Positions 42,873-52,250 of a stretch of DNA of 60,050 nucleotides are shown here, in pieces. The notes under the pieces were generated by a model. The model searched no databases and was not told the DNA's origin. It was given only the letters and a program-made list of their open reading frames with translations. The first letter of the stretch is position 1. Each line of letters opens with the position of its first letter. Source of the DNA: Caballeronia terrestris (GTDB lineage Bacteria; Pseudomonadota; Gammaproteobacteria; Burkholderiales; Burkholderiaceae); assembly GCF_001544515.1 (NCBI RefSeq), contig NZ_FCOL02000032.1, forward strand, positions 1 to 60,050, in the 5' to 3' direction. The translations under genes and the position numbers were made by a program.

Positions 42873-45656
42873 ATGTCAGGAAAACTCGAAACCTACCAGC
42901 GCATGCGCCGCTTCGACGAGACGTCCGAGCCGTCGGGCGCGGTCGCGTCGAAGAAGGCGGCCAGAAAGACCGCTGCGAAGGTCAAGACATCGAAGGTGAA
43001 AGCCCACGCGCTCTCGTTCGTGATTCAGGAACACGACGCGCGGCGTCTGCACTATGACTTCCGTCTCGAACTCGACGGCACGCTCAAGTCGTGGGCTGTG
43101 CCGAAAGGTCCGAGCCTCGACCCCTCGGTGAAGCGGTTGGCCGTTCACGTCGAGGACCATCCGCTCGACTACGGCTCTTTCGAAGGCGTGATTCCCGAGG
43201 GCAATTACGGCGCGGGCAGCGTGATCGTCTGGGATCGCGGGACGTGGGAGCCGCAGACGGGCACGATCGAAGAAGCGGCCGGATCGTACGCGAAGGGCAA
43301 GTTGAAATTCCGGCTCGACGGCGAAAAGCTGCACGGCGGCTTCACGCTCGTGAAGAGCCACATGCGCGGCAACGGCGACAAGGAACAATGGCTTCTCATC
43401 AAGGAACGCGATGAAGACGCTCGCAACGAAGCCGACTACGACGTCCTGCTGAAGCGCCCCGGCAGCGTGCTGACCGATTCGCTCGGCGCGCGCAACAAGC
43501 GCGGCGAGGTCATCGAGCGCACGGAGCGCAAGACGGTGGCGAAGAAAACCTCGAAAGCTCCGGCGAAAAAGCCGACGAAGGACGACCGCCCCGATATTGT
43601 CGCGAATCGCAATACGGAGTCGCTGCGCACGTTGTCGCACGAGCCATCGGTAGAGGGCGCCGTGAAGGCCAGGCTCCCCGCGACGTTCAAGCCGCAACTC
43701 GCCACACTCGTCGATGCCGCACCGCCCAGCGGCGACTGGACCTATGAGATCAAGTTCGACGGCTATCGCGTGCTGGCGCGCATCGACCGGTCGGCGGCGG
43801 CGTCGAAAGCGGTGCAGATGTGGACGCGCAACGGCAACGACTGGACCGCGAAGTTCGGCAAGCAGGTCAAGTCGCTGCAACAGCTCGACATCGAGAGCGC
43901 GTGGCTCGACGGCGAGGCAGTCGTGCTCGACGATCGCGGCCTGCCGGATTTTCAGGCGCTGCAAAACGCGTTCGACGTGGGACGGCCGCAGGACATCGTC
44001 GTCTACTGGTTCGACGTTCCTTTTCTCAACGGCTACGACCTGCGGCAGGTGCCGCTCGTGCAGCGGCGAGCGATCCTGAAGGCGCTGCTCGAAGCCGTCG
44101 ACGATCCGGTGCTGCGTTTCTCCGAAGACTTCGCGTTCAAGGCCGACGACCTGCTCAAAAGCGCGTGCGACATGGCGCTCGAAGGCATCATCGGCAAGCG
44201 CCAGGACAGCACCTACGTGTCGGGCCGCAGCAATTCGTGGATCAAGCTCAAATGCCGGCGGCGCCAGGAATTCGTGATTGGCGGCTATTCGGAGCCGGCT
44301 GGCAGCCGTGGACATTTCGGCGCGCTCCTGCTCGGCGTCCATGACGAGGCGGGCAAGCTGCAATACGCCGGTCGCGTCGGCACAGGCTTCGACCAATCGA
44401 CGCTGCACGACATCAAGAAGGAACTCGACAAGCGCGAGACCGCGAAGATGCCGTTCGCGCGCGAGCCGGTCGAGCGCAGCCGCACGCGCGTGCACTGGGT
44501 GAAGCCGGAACTCGTCGCGGAATGCAATTTCGCTGAATGGACCAAGGAGCGCATCGTGCGGCAAGCATCGTTCGTGAGTCTGCGTGACGACAAGCCGGCG
44601 CGGCAGATCGTCAAGGAAGAGCCGAAGCCGGCAGAGAAGGTCGAGGCGGAGCAGGCGCAGAAGCCGGCGAAGAAGGCGGCTGCCAAAACCGCCGCCACCG
44701 GTAAAACCGCCGCCACTGCCAAAACCGTCGCGAAGAAAACCGCCGGTAAGGACACGACCACCGTCGCCGGTGTGAAGATCAGCCACCCGGAGCGCGTGCT
44801 CGACAAAACGAGCAGCATCCGCAAGATTGATATCGTCGAGTATTACGAGTCGGTCGCCGAGTGGATGTTGCCGCACTTAAAGGACCGTCCCGTCTCGCTC
44901 GTGCGCGCGCCCGACGACATCGCTGGCGAGCTCTTCTTCCAGAAGCACAGCGCGCGGCTTGCAATCCCGCACATCACGCAGCATCCCGACGTCGATCCCG
45001 GGCATCCGCCGCTCCTGACGATCGAATCGGCCGGGGCGCTCGTCGGCACCGCGCAGATGGGCACCGTCGAGCTGCACACGTGGAACGCCGTCGCATCCGA
45101 TATCGAGAAGCCCGACCGCATGGTCTTCGATCTCGATCCGGGCGAGGGCGTCGGCTGGCCGCGCATGATCGAGGCGGCGCGGCTCACGAAGGAACTGCTC
45201 GCGGAGCTCGGGCTGGAGTCGTTCTGCAAGACGAGTGGCGGCAAGGGCTTTCACGTCGTCGTGCCGATCGCGAAGCAGGCCGGCTGGGACGAGGTGAAGG
45301 GCTTTTCGCAGGCCGTCGCGCAGCACATGGCGAACACGCTGCCGAAGCTCTTCTCCGCGAAAATGGGCATGCAGAACCGCAAGGGCAAGATTTTCGTCGA
45401 CTATCTGCGCAACAACCGCGGTTCCAGCACGGTCGCCGCGTTCTCGCTGCGCGCGCGACCGGGGATGGGCGCATCGGTGACGATCGACTGGAGTGAGCTC
45501 GATGAAATCAAAAGCGGCGATCAGTGGAACATCCGCAACGTCCACGAACGGCTCGACGCGCTCGGCGCCGATCCCTGGGCGGGTTACGGCAAGAAGCGGC
45601 AGCGCCTGACCGTCGCGATGAAAAAGCGCCTGGGCCTCGATGGCGCGGGCAAGTAA
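42873..45656 (+). CDS. ligD: Multifunctional ATP-dependent DNA ligase D
   Basis: 927 residues with PE-LIG-POL order. PE: QEHDARRLHYDFRLELDG and VEDHPLDYGSFEGVIPEGNY (residues about 50-190). LIG: the nucleotidyl-lysine K294 in EIKFDGYRVLAR, followed by an OB fold to about residue 560. A Lys/Ala-rich linker (KPAKKAAAKTAATGKTAA) precedes POL from about 635, with DLDPGEGVGW and TSGGKGFHVVVPI. It processes, fills and seals DNA double-strand breaks with Ku. All three domains look intact. Confidence 0.97.
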   Translation: MSGKLETYQRMRRFDETSEPSGAVASKKAARKTAAKVKTSKVKAHALSFVIQEHDARRLHYDFRLELDGTLKSWAVPKGPSLDPSVKRLAVHVEDHPLDYGSFEGVIPEGNYGAGSVIVWDRGTWEPQTGTIEEAAGSYAKGKLKFRLDGEKLHGGFTLVKSHMRGNGDKEQWLLIKERDEDARNEADYDVLLKRPGSVLTDSLGARNKRGEVIERTERKTVAKKTSKAPAKKPTKDDRPDIVANRNTESLRTLSHEPSVEGAVKARLPATFKPQLATLVDAAPPSGDWTYEIKFDGYRVLARIDRSAAASKAVQMWTRNGNDWTAKFGKQVKSLQQLDIESAWLDGEAVVLDDRGLPDFQALQNAFDVGRPQDIVVYWFDVPFLNGYDLRQVPLVQRRAILKALLEAVDDPVLRFSEDFAFKADDLLKSACDMALEGIIGKRQDSTYVSGRSNSWIKLKCRRRQEFVIGGYSEPAGSRGHFGALLLGVHDEAGKLQYAGRVGTGFDQSTLHDIKKELDKRETAKMPFAREPVERSRTRVHWVKPELVAECNFAEWTKERIVRQASFVSLRDDKPARQIVKEEPKPAEKVEAEQAQKPAKKAAAKTAATGKTAATAKTVAKKTAGKDTTTVAGVKISHPERVLDKTSSIRKIDIVEYYESVAEWMLPHLKDRPVSLVRAPDDIAGELFFQKHSARLAIPHITQHPDVDPGHPPLLTIESAGALVGTAQMGTVELHTWNAVASDIEKPDRMVFDLDPGEGVGWPRMIEAARLTKELLAELGLESFCKTSGGKGFHVVVPIAKQAGWDEVKGFSQAVAQHMANTLPKLFSAKMGMQNRKGKIFVDYLRNNRGSSTVAAFSLRARPGMGASVTIDWSELDEIKSGDQWNIRNVHERLDALGADPWAGYGKKRQRLTVAMKKRLGLDGAGK

Positions 45657-45676
45657 ATACAAAAGTGGAGGCTCAC

Positions 45677-45934
45677 ATGAAGCAATCGACAACCGATCAA
45701 CAAAAGCCCGAGGACGACACTCCTTTGCCGCACGAAGCGGACCAGAGCGTCGAGTCGCAGAACGAGGAGGGCACGCGCAAGGTGGGTGAGCAGGCGCATC
45801 GCGATGTGGAGCGCGGACTGGTCGATACGGACCGGCGCGGCGGCGACGAGTACCAGAAAAGCACCCAGCGCGACGAGCACGCGAACGTGAACAGCGACGA
45901 CAAGAGCGAGCCGGTTGACCCGGACAATTCGTGA
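45677..45934 (+). CDS. Small hydrophilic hypothetical protein
   Basis: 85 residues, strongly charged and Gln/Asp rich (KQSTTDQQKPEDDTPLPH, RDEHANVNSDDKSEPVDPDNS), probably disordered, with no hydrophobic core. GTGGAGG 6 bases before ATG 45677 is a strong ribosome site, and it begins 20 bases after ligD, so it is likely part of the ku-ligD transcript. No homology recognised; stress-protein-like composition. Confidence 0.65.
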   Translation: MKQSTTDQQKPEDDTPLPHEADQSVESQNEEGTRKVGEQAHRDVERGLVDTDRRGGDEYQKSTQRDEHANVNSDDKSEPVDPDNS

Positions 45935-46119
45935 GTGCGTGGCAAAGGGCGCGACCGTTGCGTAGAATGAATCGGCGATGAGTGGTGTTACGAAAACGTA
46001 AGACTGCTGCGATGGGCGGCGCTTTGCAGGGAATCGGCAGTCGGAAATCTCTGCGCTACCGCGCATGTCTAATCGCAAAAGCGCTTGATGTCCAGCGTGA
46101 AATGTAGTGGACAAAACCG

Positions 46120-46761
46120 ATGTCAGCCCACGGCATCGAAACCGAATGGAACATGCAACACGATCTCCTGATCCGTCTGAAGGATGAAACCGCCGCGTGC
46201 CACACGCGCCTCGAGAACGCGCTCGACCTGATGCGCAACGACTGGTCGCGCGAAGAGTATGTCGCGCTGCTCGAACGGTTTTTCGGCTACGTCGCCGTGT
46301 GGGAGGACGCGGTGGGCATGCGACTGCCCGCGCACCTGCAGGTGTTTTTCGACGCTCGCCGCAAGGCCGCCTCGCTCGCCGACGACCTTGCCGTCCTGAC
46401 GGGCGATCAGCACCGCGCCGCCGCCGTGCCGCTCGCAAACGAAAGCGCCACGCTCCCCGCACTCGATACGACCGGCCGCGTCTTCGGTTCGATGTACGTG
46501 ATGGAGGGCTCGACGCTCGGTGGCCGCTTCATCGCGCCGCACGTCGCGGGGCTCTTCGGCCTGACGCACGGCCGAGGCAACGCCTATTTCGACGGCTATG
46601 GCCCGCGCACGGGCAGCATGTGGAAAGCGTTCCGCGAGACAGCCTCGGCGACCGTGCCCGCCGATCAATACGATGACGCCGTCGCCGCCGCCATCGCGAC
46701 CTTCGATGGCCTGCACGCGTGGCTTGCTGGCGCGCGTGTCGCGCCGGGAGCGCTCGCATGA
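46120..46761 (+). CDS. bphO: Bacteriophytochrome heme oxygenase (BphO)
   Basis: 213 residues, biliverdin-producing heme oxygenase fold. The proximal His is in TAACHTRLENALDL (about residue 28), and the distal helix is GRVFGSMYVMEGSTLGGRFIAPHV. It opens heme to biliverdin IX-alpha, the chromophore for the phytochrome encoded next. The stop TGA overlaps the phytochrome ATG (ATGA), so translation is coupled. Start is 46120 or the ATG at 46153, which would give MQHDLLIRLK; neither has an outstanding ribosome site. Confidence 0.93.
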   Translation: MSAHGIETEWNMQHDLLIRLKDETAACHTRLENALDLMRNDWSREEYVALLERFFGYVAVWEDAVGMRLPAHLQVFFDARRKAASLADDLAVLTGDQHRAAAVPLANESATLPALDTTGRVFGSMYVMEGSTLGGRFIAPHVAGLFGLTHGRGNAYFDGYGPRTGSMWKAFRETASATVPADQYDDAVAAAIATFDGLHAWLAGARVAPGALA

Positions 46762-49142
46762 GCACGGATTCGCCTGCGCCATCGAAGGGCCGTCCCGCCT
46801 TCGCACCGCTGCCCGATGGAGAAGCGCGCCGCCGCACGCTCGAATCGGGCGTCGCGAACGGCGACTGCGACGCCGAGCCGATCCACATCCCCGGCGGCAT
46901 CCAGCCGCACGGCTATCTGCTGACGGTCTCCGACGACCTCCACATCCTCCAGGCGAGCGACAACCTCGCGACGCTCACCGGCCAGCCGGTCGAGACGCTG
47001 CTCGGCCAGCCGATCGACGTGCTGCTCGGCCGTCCGAGCGCGGAGCGGCTCGCGCAAGCGGCATCGACCGCGGAACTCGAAGCGGCGCCGCTTTATCTCG
47101 GCGTCGTCGAGAATCCGCTGCACGACGCGGCCGCCATCGAAAGCGATGCCGAATTCGACGTCACGCTGCATCGGCATGACGGTAATCTGATCGTCGAGCT
47201 GGAAGTGGCGCGCCATCTGCACGACGACGTCTTCGCCGCGATGTATCCGCTCGTGCGCACGTTCACGCGCAGCCTTCAGGACGTCGCGACCGTCGCCGAG
47301 CTCGCGCGCCTCGCCGTGCAGGAAGTGCGTGCGATCACGGGTTTCGGGCGCGTGATGCTGTATCGCTTCGACGAGGAAGGCCGCAGCAACGTGCTCGCCG
47401 AAGAGCGCGACGACAGCTACGCGTCGTTCCTGAACCAGTGGTTCCCGGCCTCCGACATCCCGCGACAGGCGCGCGCGCTGTATCTGCGCAACCGCATCCG
47501 GCTGGTCGCGAACGTCGATTACACGCCTGCGCGCCTCGTGCCGGCGGTGAACCCCGTCACCGGCCGCCCGACCGATCTCAGCTACGCGACGCTGCGCAGC
47601 TTTTCGCCCGTCCATCTCGAATACATGCGCAACATGGGCACGCATGCGTCGATGTCGGTGTCGATCGTCGTTCGCGGGCACTTGTGGGGCCTGATTTCCT
47701 GCCACGATCACAGCCCGCGGCTCGTGCCGTTCGAAGTGCGCATGGCGGTCGAGCATCTGGGGCACATCCTGTCGCTGCAGATCGAGGCAAAGGAAGAGCG
47801 CGCCGAGGCCAACTATCTGCTCAGCCTGCGCCGCACGGTGTCGCATCTGATCAGCGCGATGGGCGAGCACGACGATTTCGTCGAGGGCCTGTGCGCCGCG
47901 CCCGACGACATGCAAGGCTTCGCATCGGCGACGGGCGCGGCGATCGTCGTCGATGACAAGGTGACGCTCTTCGGCGCCACGCCCGACGAGGACACGCTCC
48001 GCGCGCTCACACTGTGGCTCGCCGAGAACACGACGGGCATCTACGCGACTGACGCGCTGCCGCAAGCGTGGCCGCCCGCCGCAGAGCACACCGAGACCGC
48101 GTGCGGCGTGCTGGCCGTGCCGGTCTCGCAGATCTTCCGCAATTATTTGCTTTGGTTCCGGCCCGAGGTGATCCGCACGATCGAATGGGCGGGCGAGCCG
48201 ATCAAGCTGCGCGCCCCAGACGGTGCAAACGCGCCGCGCACCGACTTCAGCCCGTGGGTCGAGACCGTGCGCAATCTGTCGCCGGCTTGGCGGCCGGTCG
48301 AGATCGAGATCGCCAACGAGTTTCGCGCAGCCATGCTCAATGTCGTGCTGCGGCACGCGGAGGAGCGCGCGCAGTTCGCGACCGATCTCGCGCGCGCGAA
48401 CAAGGAACTCGAAGCGTTTTCGTATTCGGTCTCGCACGACCTGCGCGCGCCGTTGCGGCACATCGCGGGCTACGGCGACCTCTTGCGTGAGCAGGAAGGC
48501 GAGCGCATGTCGGACCGCAGCCTGCGCTTTCTGAACAACATGCTGCAGTCAGCGCGCTTCGCCGGCACGCTCGTCGACGACCTGCTGATGTTCTCGCAGA
48601 TGGGCCGCGCAGCGCTGCGCCCCGGCACCGTCGACATGAACCAGTTGCTGAAGTCGGTCGTCGGCGAGTTCGCGCCGGATACTGCCGGGCGCGACGTCGA
48701 GTGGGTGATCGGCGACTTGCCGAGCGTCACCGCCGACGCCACGTTCCTGCAACTCGCGCTGCGTAACCTGCTCTCGAACGCGGTGAAATATACGCGCACG
48801 CGAGAATCGGCGAAAATTGAGATATTTGCGGACACAACGGCAACCGAAACCATCGTCGGCGTGCGTGACAACGGCGTCGGCTTCGACATGAAATACGTCG
48901 GCAAGCTCTTCGGCGTGTTCCAGCGGCTGCATCGCGCCGAGGAATTCGACGGCACCGGCATCGGACTTGCCAACGTGCGCCGCATCATCGAGCGGCACGA
49001 CGGCCGGACCTGGGCCGAAGGAAGTGTCGGCGAGGGCGCCACGTTCTATTTTTCGTTGCCACTCGTGTTCAGGAAAGAACCGGGCGCGCGGCGCAAGCCA
49101 CGCGCCGCATCCGAACCATCGTCAAAACCGGACCATGCTTAA
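46758..49142 (+). CDS. bphP: Bacteriophytochrome sensor histidine kinase
   Basis: 794 residues. Biliverdin-binding C37 (NGDCDAEPIHIPG) before the PAS-2 domain; GAF about residues 150-320 with PASDIPRQARALYLRNRIRL (D233, chromophore contact); PHY about 335-520, tongue PRTDF at 493-497; HisKA with H560 in FSYSVSHDLRAPLRH; HATPase with VGDNGVGFD-like RDNGVGFDMKYV and GTGIGLANV. It senses red/far-red light through biliverdin and signals by histidine phosphorylation. The consensus tongue is PRxSF; here the Ser position is Asp. The start overlaps bphO by 4 bases and the end overlaps the next gene by 8 bases. Confidence 0.96.
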   Translation: MSTDSPAPSKGRPAFAPLPDGEARRRTLESGVANGDCDAEPIHIPGGIQPHGYLLTVSDDLHILQASDNLATLTGQPVETLLGQPIDVLLGRPSAERLAQAASTAELEAAPLYLGVVENPLHDAAAIESDAEFDVTLHRHDGNLIVELEVARHLHDDVFAAMYPLVRTFTRSLQDVATVAELARLAVQEVRAITGFGRVMLYRFDEEGRSNVLAEERDDSYASFLNQWFPASDIPRQARALYLRNRIRLVANVDYTPARLVPAVNPVTGRPTDLSYATLRSFSPVHLEYMRNMGTHASMSVSIVVRGHLWGLISCHDHSPRLVPFEVRMAVEHLGHILSLQIEAKEERAEANYLLSLRRTVSHLISAMGEHDDFVEGLCAAPDDMQGFASATGAAIVVDDKVTLFGATPDEDTLRALTLWLAENTTGIYATDALPQAWPPAAEHTETACGVLAVPVSQIFRNYLLWFRPEVIRTIEWAGEPIKLRAPDGANAPRTDFSPWVETVRNLSPAWRPVEIEIANEFRAAMLNVVLRHAEERAQFATDLARANKELEAFSYSVSHDLRAPLRHIAGYGDLLREQEGERMSDRSLRFLNNMLQSARFAGTLVDDLLMFSQMGRAALRPGTVDMNQLLKSVVGEFAPDTAGRDVEWVIGDLPSVTADATFLQLALRNLLSNAVKYTRTRESAKIEIFADTTATETIVGVRDNGVGFDMKYVGKLFGVFQRLHRAEEFDGTGIGLANVRRIIERHDGRTWAEGSVGEGATFYFSLPLVFRKEPGARRKPRAASEPSSKPDHA

Positions 49143-49599
49143 ACCAATCCTTCTCGTCGAAGACAACCCGAACGATCTCGAGCTCACGCTCGTCGCGCTC
49201 GACAAGAGCCAGCTAGCGAACGAAGTGATCATCGCGCGCGACGGCCAGGAAGCCATCGATTACCTTTTGAGCGAAGGCAACTGGGCCGGTCGCGTGCCGG
49301 GCAACCCGGCCGTGATCCTGCTCGACCTGAAGCTGCCGAAGATCGACGGCCTCGAAGTGCTCGAAACCATCCGCTCGAGCGGCACGCTGAAGAGCATTCC
49401 CGTCGTCATGCTGACATCGTCGCGGGAAGAGCAGGATCTCGTGCGCAGCTACGAGCTCGGCGTGAACGCCTATGTGGTCAAACCCGTCGAGTTTTCGGAA
49501 TTCGTCGAGGCCATCGCCGATCTGGGCGTATTCTGGGCCGTACTCAACGAACCGCCGCCGGGCTCGATGCGCTTTCGCCGCCCGCTGGTGAACGAATGA
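49135..49599 (+). CDS. Single-domain response regulator (Rcp1-like)
   Basis: 154 residues, only a REC domain: LLVEDNPNDLELTLVAL, phosphoacceptor D64 in ILLDLKLPKIDG, Thr/Ser in VVMLTSSREEQDL, and the conserved Lys in NAYVVKPVEF. The extended form with LVALDKSQLANEVIIARDG is typical of Rcp1-type regulators partnered with phytochromes. It has no output domain, so it presumably relays phosphate to the kinase downstream. ATG 49135 overlaps the bphP end by 8 bases. Confidence 0.95.
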   Translation: MLKPILLVEDNPNDLELTLVALDKSQLANEVIIARDGQEAIDYLLSEGNWAGRVPGNPAVILLDLKLPKIDGLEVLETIRSSGTLKSIPVVMLTSSREEQDLVRSYELGVNAYVVKPVEFSEFVEAIADLGVFWAVLNEPPPGSMRFRRPLVNE

Positions 49600-49664
49600 C
49601 GCGCATGCCGGTGATCATCGACTGCGCTTTCGCGCGAGCTTCTTCCTGCCAGGCCGTCTAGACC

Positions 49665-51605
49665 ATGCAGCCTTTGCACCTGCTTCTTGTCGAAGACAAC
49701 ACGCTCGATGCGGAGCTGACGCTCGCCCAGCTTGAACGCGCCGATTATGCGGTCGATGCGCAGGTTGTCTACGACGAAGCCGAATTCGTGGCGCAACTGG
49801 AATCCAAGACGTTCGACGTGATCCTCGCCGACTTCGTCATGCCGACCTTCTCCGGCATCGAAGCGCTGACGATCGCGATCGAGCGCGCGCCCGATACGCC
49901 GTTCATCTTCGTGTCGGGGCTGCTCGGCGAGGAACACGCGGTCGAGATGCTCAAGCGCGGCGCGACCGATTACGTGCTGAAGCAACGCCTGCAGCGGTTG
50001 CCGGCCGTCGTCCGGCGTGCTCTGCGCGAAAGCGCGGAGCGTCAGCAGCGCATCGCGGTCGAGCGTGTGCTGCGCGAAACGGAGACGCACTTTCGGCTGC
50101 TGGTCGACGCGCTGAAGGACTACGCCGTCATCACGCTCGATCAGGAAGGCTGCATTCGCACGTGGAACGCGGCGTCGGAGCGGATTCTGGGTTATCCGGC
50201 GCAGGACGTCGTCGGCCGCTCGGCGAGCGTGTTCCTGAGCCCGGAAGATCGCGACGGCGGCGTCTTCGAAGAGGAACTCGCCACCGCGCGCCGCGAGGGC
50301 AGCGCGAGCGATGACCGCTGGCTCTGGCGCAAGGACGGCCATTCGTTCTTCGCCTCGGGCGTGACGACGGCGATCCGCACCGAGCATCTCGAACTGATCG
50401 GCTATTCGAAGATCATCCGCGACGCGACCGACGCCCACATGGCCGCCGACGCGCTGCGGCTCGCGAAGGAGCAGGCCGAGACCGCGAACCGCGCGAAGGA
50501 CCATTTTCTCGCGGTGCTGTCGCACGAATTGCGCACGCCGCTCACGCCGATCCTTGCCGCCGTGCGCCTGCTCGAAATGAAGCGCCAGTTGCCGGAGGAC
50601 GCGCATCCGACGCTCGACTTGATCCGCCGCAACGTCGAGCTGGAGGCGCGCCTGATCGACGATCTGCTCGATTTGACGAGCATCGCGCGCGGCAAGCTGA
50701 GTCTCAATTTCACGAACGTCGCGCTCGATACGCTGATGACGAGCGCGCTCGACATGTCCATCTCCGACCTGCGAGTGAAAGGGCTCGCGCTCGAGACGCG
50801 CTTCGAGGCGGCGGCATCGCTCGTACTCGGCGATGCCGCGCGCCTGCAGCAGATCGTCTGGAACCTGATGAAGAACGCGGTCAAGTTCACGCCGGCCGAC
50901 GGACGCATCGAAGTGCGGACGTGGAACCCCGATGCATCGACGATTGCAGTGGCTGTCGAGGACAGCGGCATCGGCATCAGTGCGGAGGCGTTGCCGCGCA
51001 TCTTCTCGGCGTTCGAACAAGCCGACGATTCGATCACGCGCGCGTTCGGCGGCTTGGGCTTGGGCCTCGCGATCGCCAGCACGCTCGCGCAGAAGCACGG
51101 CGGCACGTTGACTGCGCAAAGCGAAGGGCGCGACAAGGGCGCGCGCTTCACGCTGACTTTGCCGCTCGCGAAGGCGGAGCCCGAGTACGAAAGCTCGCCG
51201 CATGCCGCCACACAGACGGACGATATCGTGCGGTCGCTGAACGTGCTGCTCGTCGAGGACAACGAGTACACGTCGTCGGCGATGGCGGAGGTGCTCGAAG
51301 TGCTCGGCCACAAGGTGTCGGTCGCGACGACCGTCGCCGAGGCGCTTGCGTTCGCGAAGAATGATCCGTTTGACCTGCTCGTCAGCGACATCGGCTTGCC
51401 CGACGGCAGCGGGCTCGATATCGCGCGCGCGTGGCAGGGATTGCAGCCGGGTCGGCCGTCGGTCGCGATCACCGGCTACGGCATGGACGAGGACATCCGG
51501 CGCTGCCGCGAAGCCGGCTTTGACGACCACCTGACGAAGCCCGTCAACTTCGCGCGTCTCGAAGCGCTGATTCACACCCTCGCGAAAAAACCCGCCGACG
51601 AGTGA
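49665..51605 (+). CDS. Hybrid sensor kinase, REC-PAS-HisKA-HATPase-REC
   Basis: 646 residues. N-terminal REC (about 1-125) with D56 in ILADFVMPTFSG; PAS about 140-260 (TWNAASERILGYPAQDVVGRS); HisKA with H287 in LSHELRTPLTPIL; HATPase about 395-500 (NLMKNAVKFTP, VEDSGIGI, GGLGLGLAI); C-terminal REC (about 525-645) with D575 in VSDIGLPDGSG. No membrane segment, so a cytosolic relay kinase. It lies 65 bases downstream of the single-domain regulator and probably belongs to the same light-signalling operon; the final output is not visible here. Confidence 0.95.
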   Translation: MQPLHLLLVEDNTLDAELTLAQLERADYAVDAQVVYDEAEFVAQLESKTFDVILADFVMPTFSGIEALTIAIERAPDTPFIFVSGLLGEEHAVEMLKRGATDYVLKQRLQRLPAVVRRALRESAERQQRIAVERVLRETETHFRLLVDALKDYAVITLDQEGCIRTWNAASERILGYPAQDVVGRSASVFLSPEDRDGGVFEEELATARREGSASDDRWLWRKDGHSFFASGVTTAIRTEHLELIGYSKIIRDATDAHMAADALRLAKEQAETANRAKDHFLAVLSHELRTPLTPILAAVRLLEMKRQLPEDAHPTLDLIRRNVELEARLIDDLLDLTSIARGKLSLNFTNVALDTLMTSALDMSISDLRVKGLALETRFEAAASLVLGDAARLQQIVWNLMKNAVKFTPADGRIEVRTWNPDASTIAVAVEDSGIGISAEALPRIFSAFEQADDSITRAFGGLGLGLAIASTLAQKHGGTLTAQSEGRDKGARFTLTLPLAKAEPEYESSPHAATQTDDIVRSLNVLLVEDNEYTSSAMAEVLEVLGHKVSVATTVAEALAFAKNDPFDLLVSDIGLPDGSGLDIARAWQGLQPGRPSVAITGYGMDEDIRRCREAGFDDHLTKPVNFARLEALIHTLAKKPADE

Positions 51606-51751
51606 TCCGGCGCCGCTTGGTGGAATTTTGTGCGGGACGTGTCGCGGGGTTGTCGATTTTGCGGAGAATGGAACGTCGTAGTGTTGGAGCGTCTGGCATC
51701 GCGCTGGCGCATCCCGACTATTTCCGACCTTTCTTCACAGGAGTTGCCGTC

Positions 51752-52219
51752 ATGTCCACACCCGCCGTCAAGCCGATCCCCGCAGACATGCACACGCTGA
51801 CCCCGCACCTCGTGTGCGCGGGCGCCGCCGAGGCCATCGCGTTCTACGTCAAGGCGTTCAATGCCGTGGAACTGGTCCGGCTGCCCGCGCCGAACGGCAA
51901 GCTGATGCACGCGTCGTTGAAGATCGGCGATTCGACGCTGATGCTCGTCGATGAAATGCCGGATTGCGGTGCGCTCGGGCCGAAGTCGCTGAAGGGGTCG
52001 CCGGTGACGATCCATATGTACGTCGAGGACGTCGATGCCGCCGTCGCGCAGGCCGTCGCCGCCGGCGCGACATTGACGATGCCCGTCGCCGACATGTTCT
52101 GGGGCGACCGCTACGGGCAGGTCGAGGACCCGTTCGGACACCGCTGGTCGGTCGCGACGCACAAGCGCGACGTGACGCCCGGCGAGATGCAGGAAGCGAT
52201 GTCGAAGATGTTTCAGTAA
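51752..52219 (+). CDS. VOC-superfamily protein (glyoxalase/bleomycin-resistance-like)
   Basis: 155 residues. HTLTPHLVCAGAAEAIAFYVKAF and VTIHMYVEDVDAAVAQAVAAGA show the two beta-alpha-beta-beta-beta modules; WGDRYGQVEDPFGHRWSVATH carries the metal-site residues typical of PhnB-like proteins. The start at 51752 has ACAGGAGTTGCC upstream; an earlier ATG lacks a good context. Function (enzyme or binding) unknown. The next VOC gene follows by 31 bases, so the two form a likely operon. Confidence 0.88.
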   Translation: MSTPAVKPIPADMHTLTPHLVCAGAAEAIAFYVKAFNAVELVRLPAPNGKLMHASLKIGDSTLMLVDEMPDCGALGPKSLKGSPVTIHMYVEDVDAAVAQAVAAGATLTMPVADMFWGDRYGQVEDPFGHRWSVATHKRDVTPGEMQEAMSKMFQ

Positions 52220-52250
52220 GCTGCCGACGCATATCCGTTGAGGAACTGCC

